Below are positions 63,748 to 64,000 of a stretch of 64,000 nt of DNA, in pieces. Source of the stretch: Paenibacillus massiliensis subsp. panacisoli DSM 21345 (GTDB lineage Bacteria > Bacillota > Bacilli > Paenibacillales > Paenibacillaceae); contig NZ_AUFO01000019.1 of the NCBI RefSeq assembly GCF_000426545.1, positions 1-64,000 of the forward strand. Direction: 5' to 3'. The first letter of the stretch is position 1. Each line of letters begins with the position of its first letter. A program made the translations under genes and the position numbers. The notes under the pieces were generated by a model. That model was not told the origin of the DNA, did no database searches, and saw only the letters and a program-made list of their open reading frames with translations.

Positions 63748-64000
63748 CCTGCCGCCGCCTTTCTATCTACAACTTGCCGAAATACATCCTCGATCTGCTC
63801 CGCTACTCGCTCCCAGGTGTAATGCTGTAGCACATGTGCCCTGCATATCTCGGCATCCGGCCACGTCTCACGCTGCTCAAGGCTGCTCAGTAGTCCATCC
63901 TGGATCTCTCCACTATCCGTTCCCGCGAATAGCAGCTCGGGCCGGAAGCGGCTCAGAATCTCCCGATTGCCACCGACCGGAGTTGCCATGACCGGCAATC
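63741..64000 (-). CDS. Glycosyltransferase, C-terminal part (cut by window edge)
   Basis: About 86 codons remain. LPVMATPVGGNREIL at the edge is the C-terminal nucleotide-binding motif of GT4 enzymes (G-L-P-V-(I/V)-A-T-x-V-G-G). Ends with a helix YTWERVAEQIEDVFRQVV, a normal family terminus. Its start lies beyond base 64000, showing that the exopolysaccharide operon continues. Confidence 0.8.
   Translation of the reverse strand, partial: LPVMATPVGGNREILSRFRPELLFAGTDSGEIQDGLLSSLEQRETWPDAEICRAHVLQHYTWERVAEQIEDVFRQVVDRKAAAGC

Overview
The window reads as a chromosomal segment of a spore-forming Firmicute, most likely a Paenibacillus or close relative. The evidence is a gerA-type germination operon behind a sigma-G-like promoter, an H-type small acid-soluble spore protein, a CIRCE-controlled groESL operon, a bactofilin/M23 peptidase pair, and a tsaE-tsaB-rimI-tsaD / ABC-F / moaC / tatA-tatC / groES-groEL order that parallels the ydi-tat-gro region of Bacillus subtilis. 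No rRNA, tRNA or CRISPR array was seen.

Layout. 1-0.3 kb: end of an IS3-type insertion sequence. 0.35-3.5 kb: TetR regulator, HlyD-like adaptor and ABC-2 permease. 3.9-7.2 kb: Ugp-type sugar ABC importer (binding lipoprotein and two permeases, no ATPase). 7.4-9.5 kb: agmatine-to-putrescine genes aguB and aguA. 9.6-16 kb: DUF421 and DUF3231 proteins, a stalk-domain exported protein, a helical protein of unknown function, a chemoreceptor and a MurR/RpiR regulator. 16-18.4 kb: two Gfo/Idh/MocA dehydrogenases, each with a palindrome upstream. 18.5-22.5 kb: gerA-type operon in the order A-C-B.

22.6-28.3 kb is a visibly AT-rich accessory island with a frameshifted rhodanese relic, an HNH endonuclease with an N-terminal module I associate with defence genes, a 3' fragment of guaA (GMP synthase), and a tight three-gene operon: sce7726-type PD-(D/E)xK protein, beta/sce7725-type protein, and RES-domain NAD+ phosphorylase with a zinc-ribbon N-terminus. 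This operon is the best candidate for an undescribed (probably anti-phage or toxin-type) system. No integrase is visible.

28.4-40.5 kb is housekeeping: groEL/groES, twin-arginine export, molybdopterin genes, 5-formyl-THF cyclo-ligase, a YdiF-like ABC-F ATPase, the t6A tRNA modification genes and a spore protein. A cluster of DnaA boxes lies between the ABC-F gene and tsaD. 40.8-42.7 kb: two-gene NHEJ operon (Ku and LigD-type polymerase). 42.8-49 kb: YitT membrane protein, cardiolipin synthase, M23 peptidase plus bactofilin, and a Bcr-type ABC exporter. 49.3-54 kb: XRE regulator, then an ECF sigma / anti-sigma / ABC exporter operon. 54-64 kb: one leftward exopolysaccharide gene run with three glycosyltransferases (one cut by the window end), UDP-glucose dehydrogenase, GDP-mannose pyrophosphorylase, a GH26 mannanase-like enzyme and a second large glycosidase.

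Four copies of an intergenic quasi-palindromic repeat with CTAG-bearing ends are scattered over the window (about 3.8, 8.3, 39.7 and 50.1 kb). Translation starts were placed by Shine-Dalgarno spacing. All functional assignments come from reading motifs, not from database searches.
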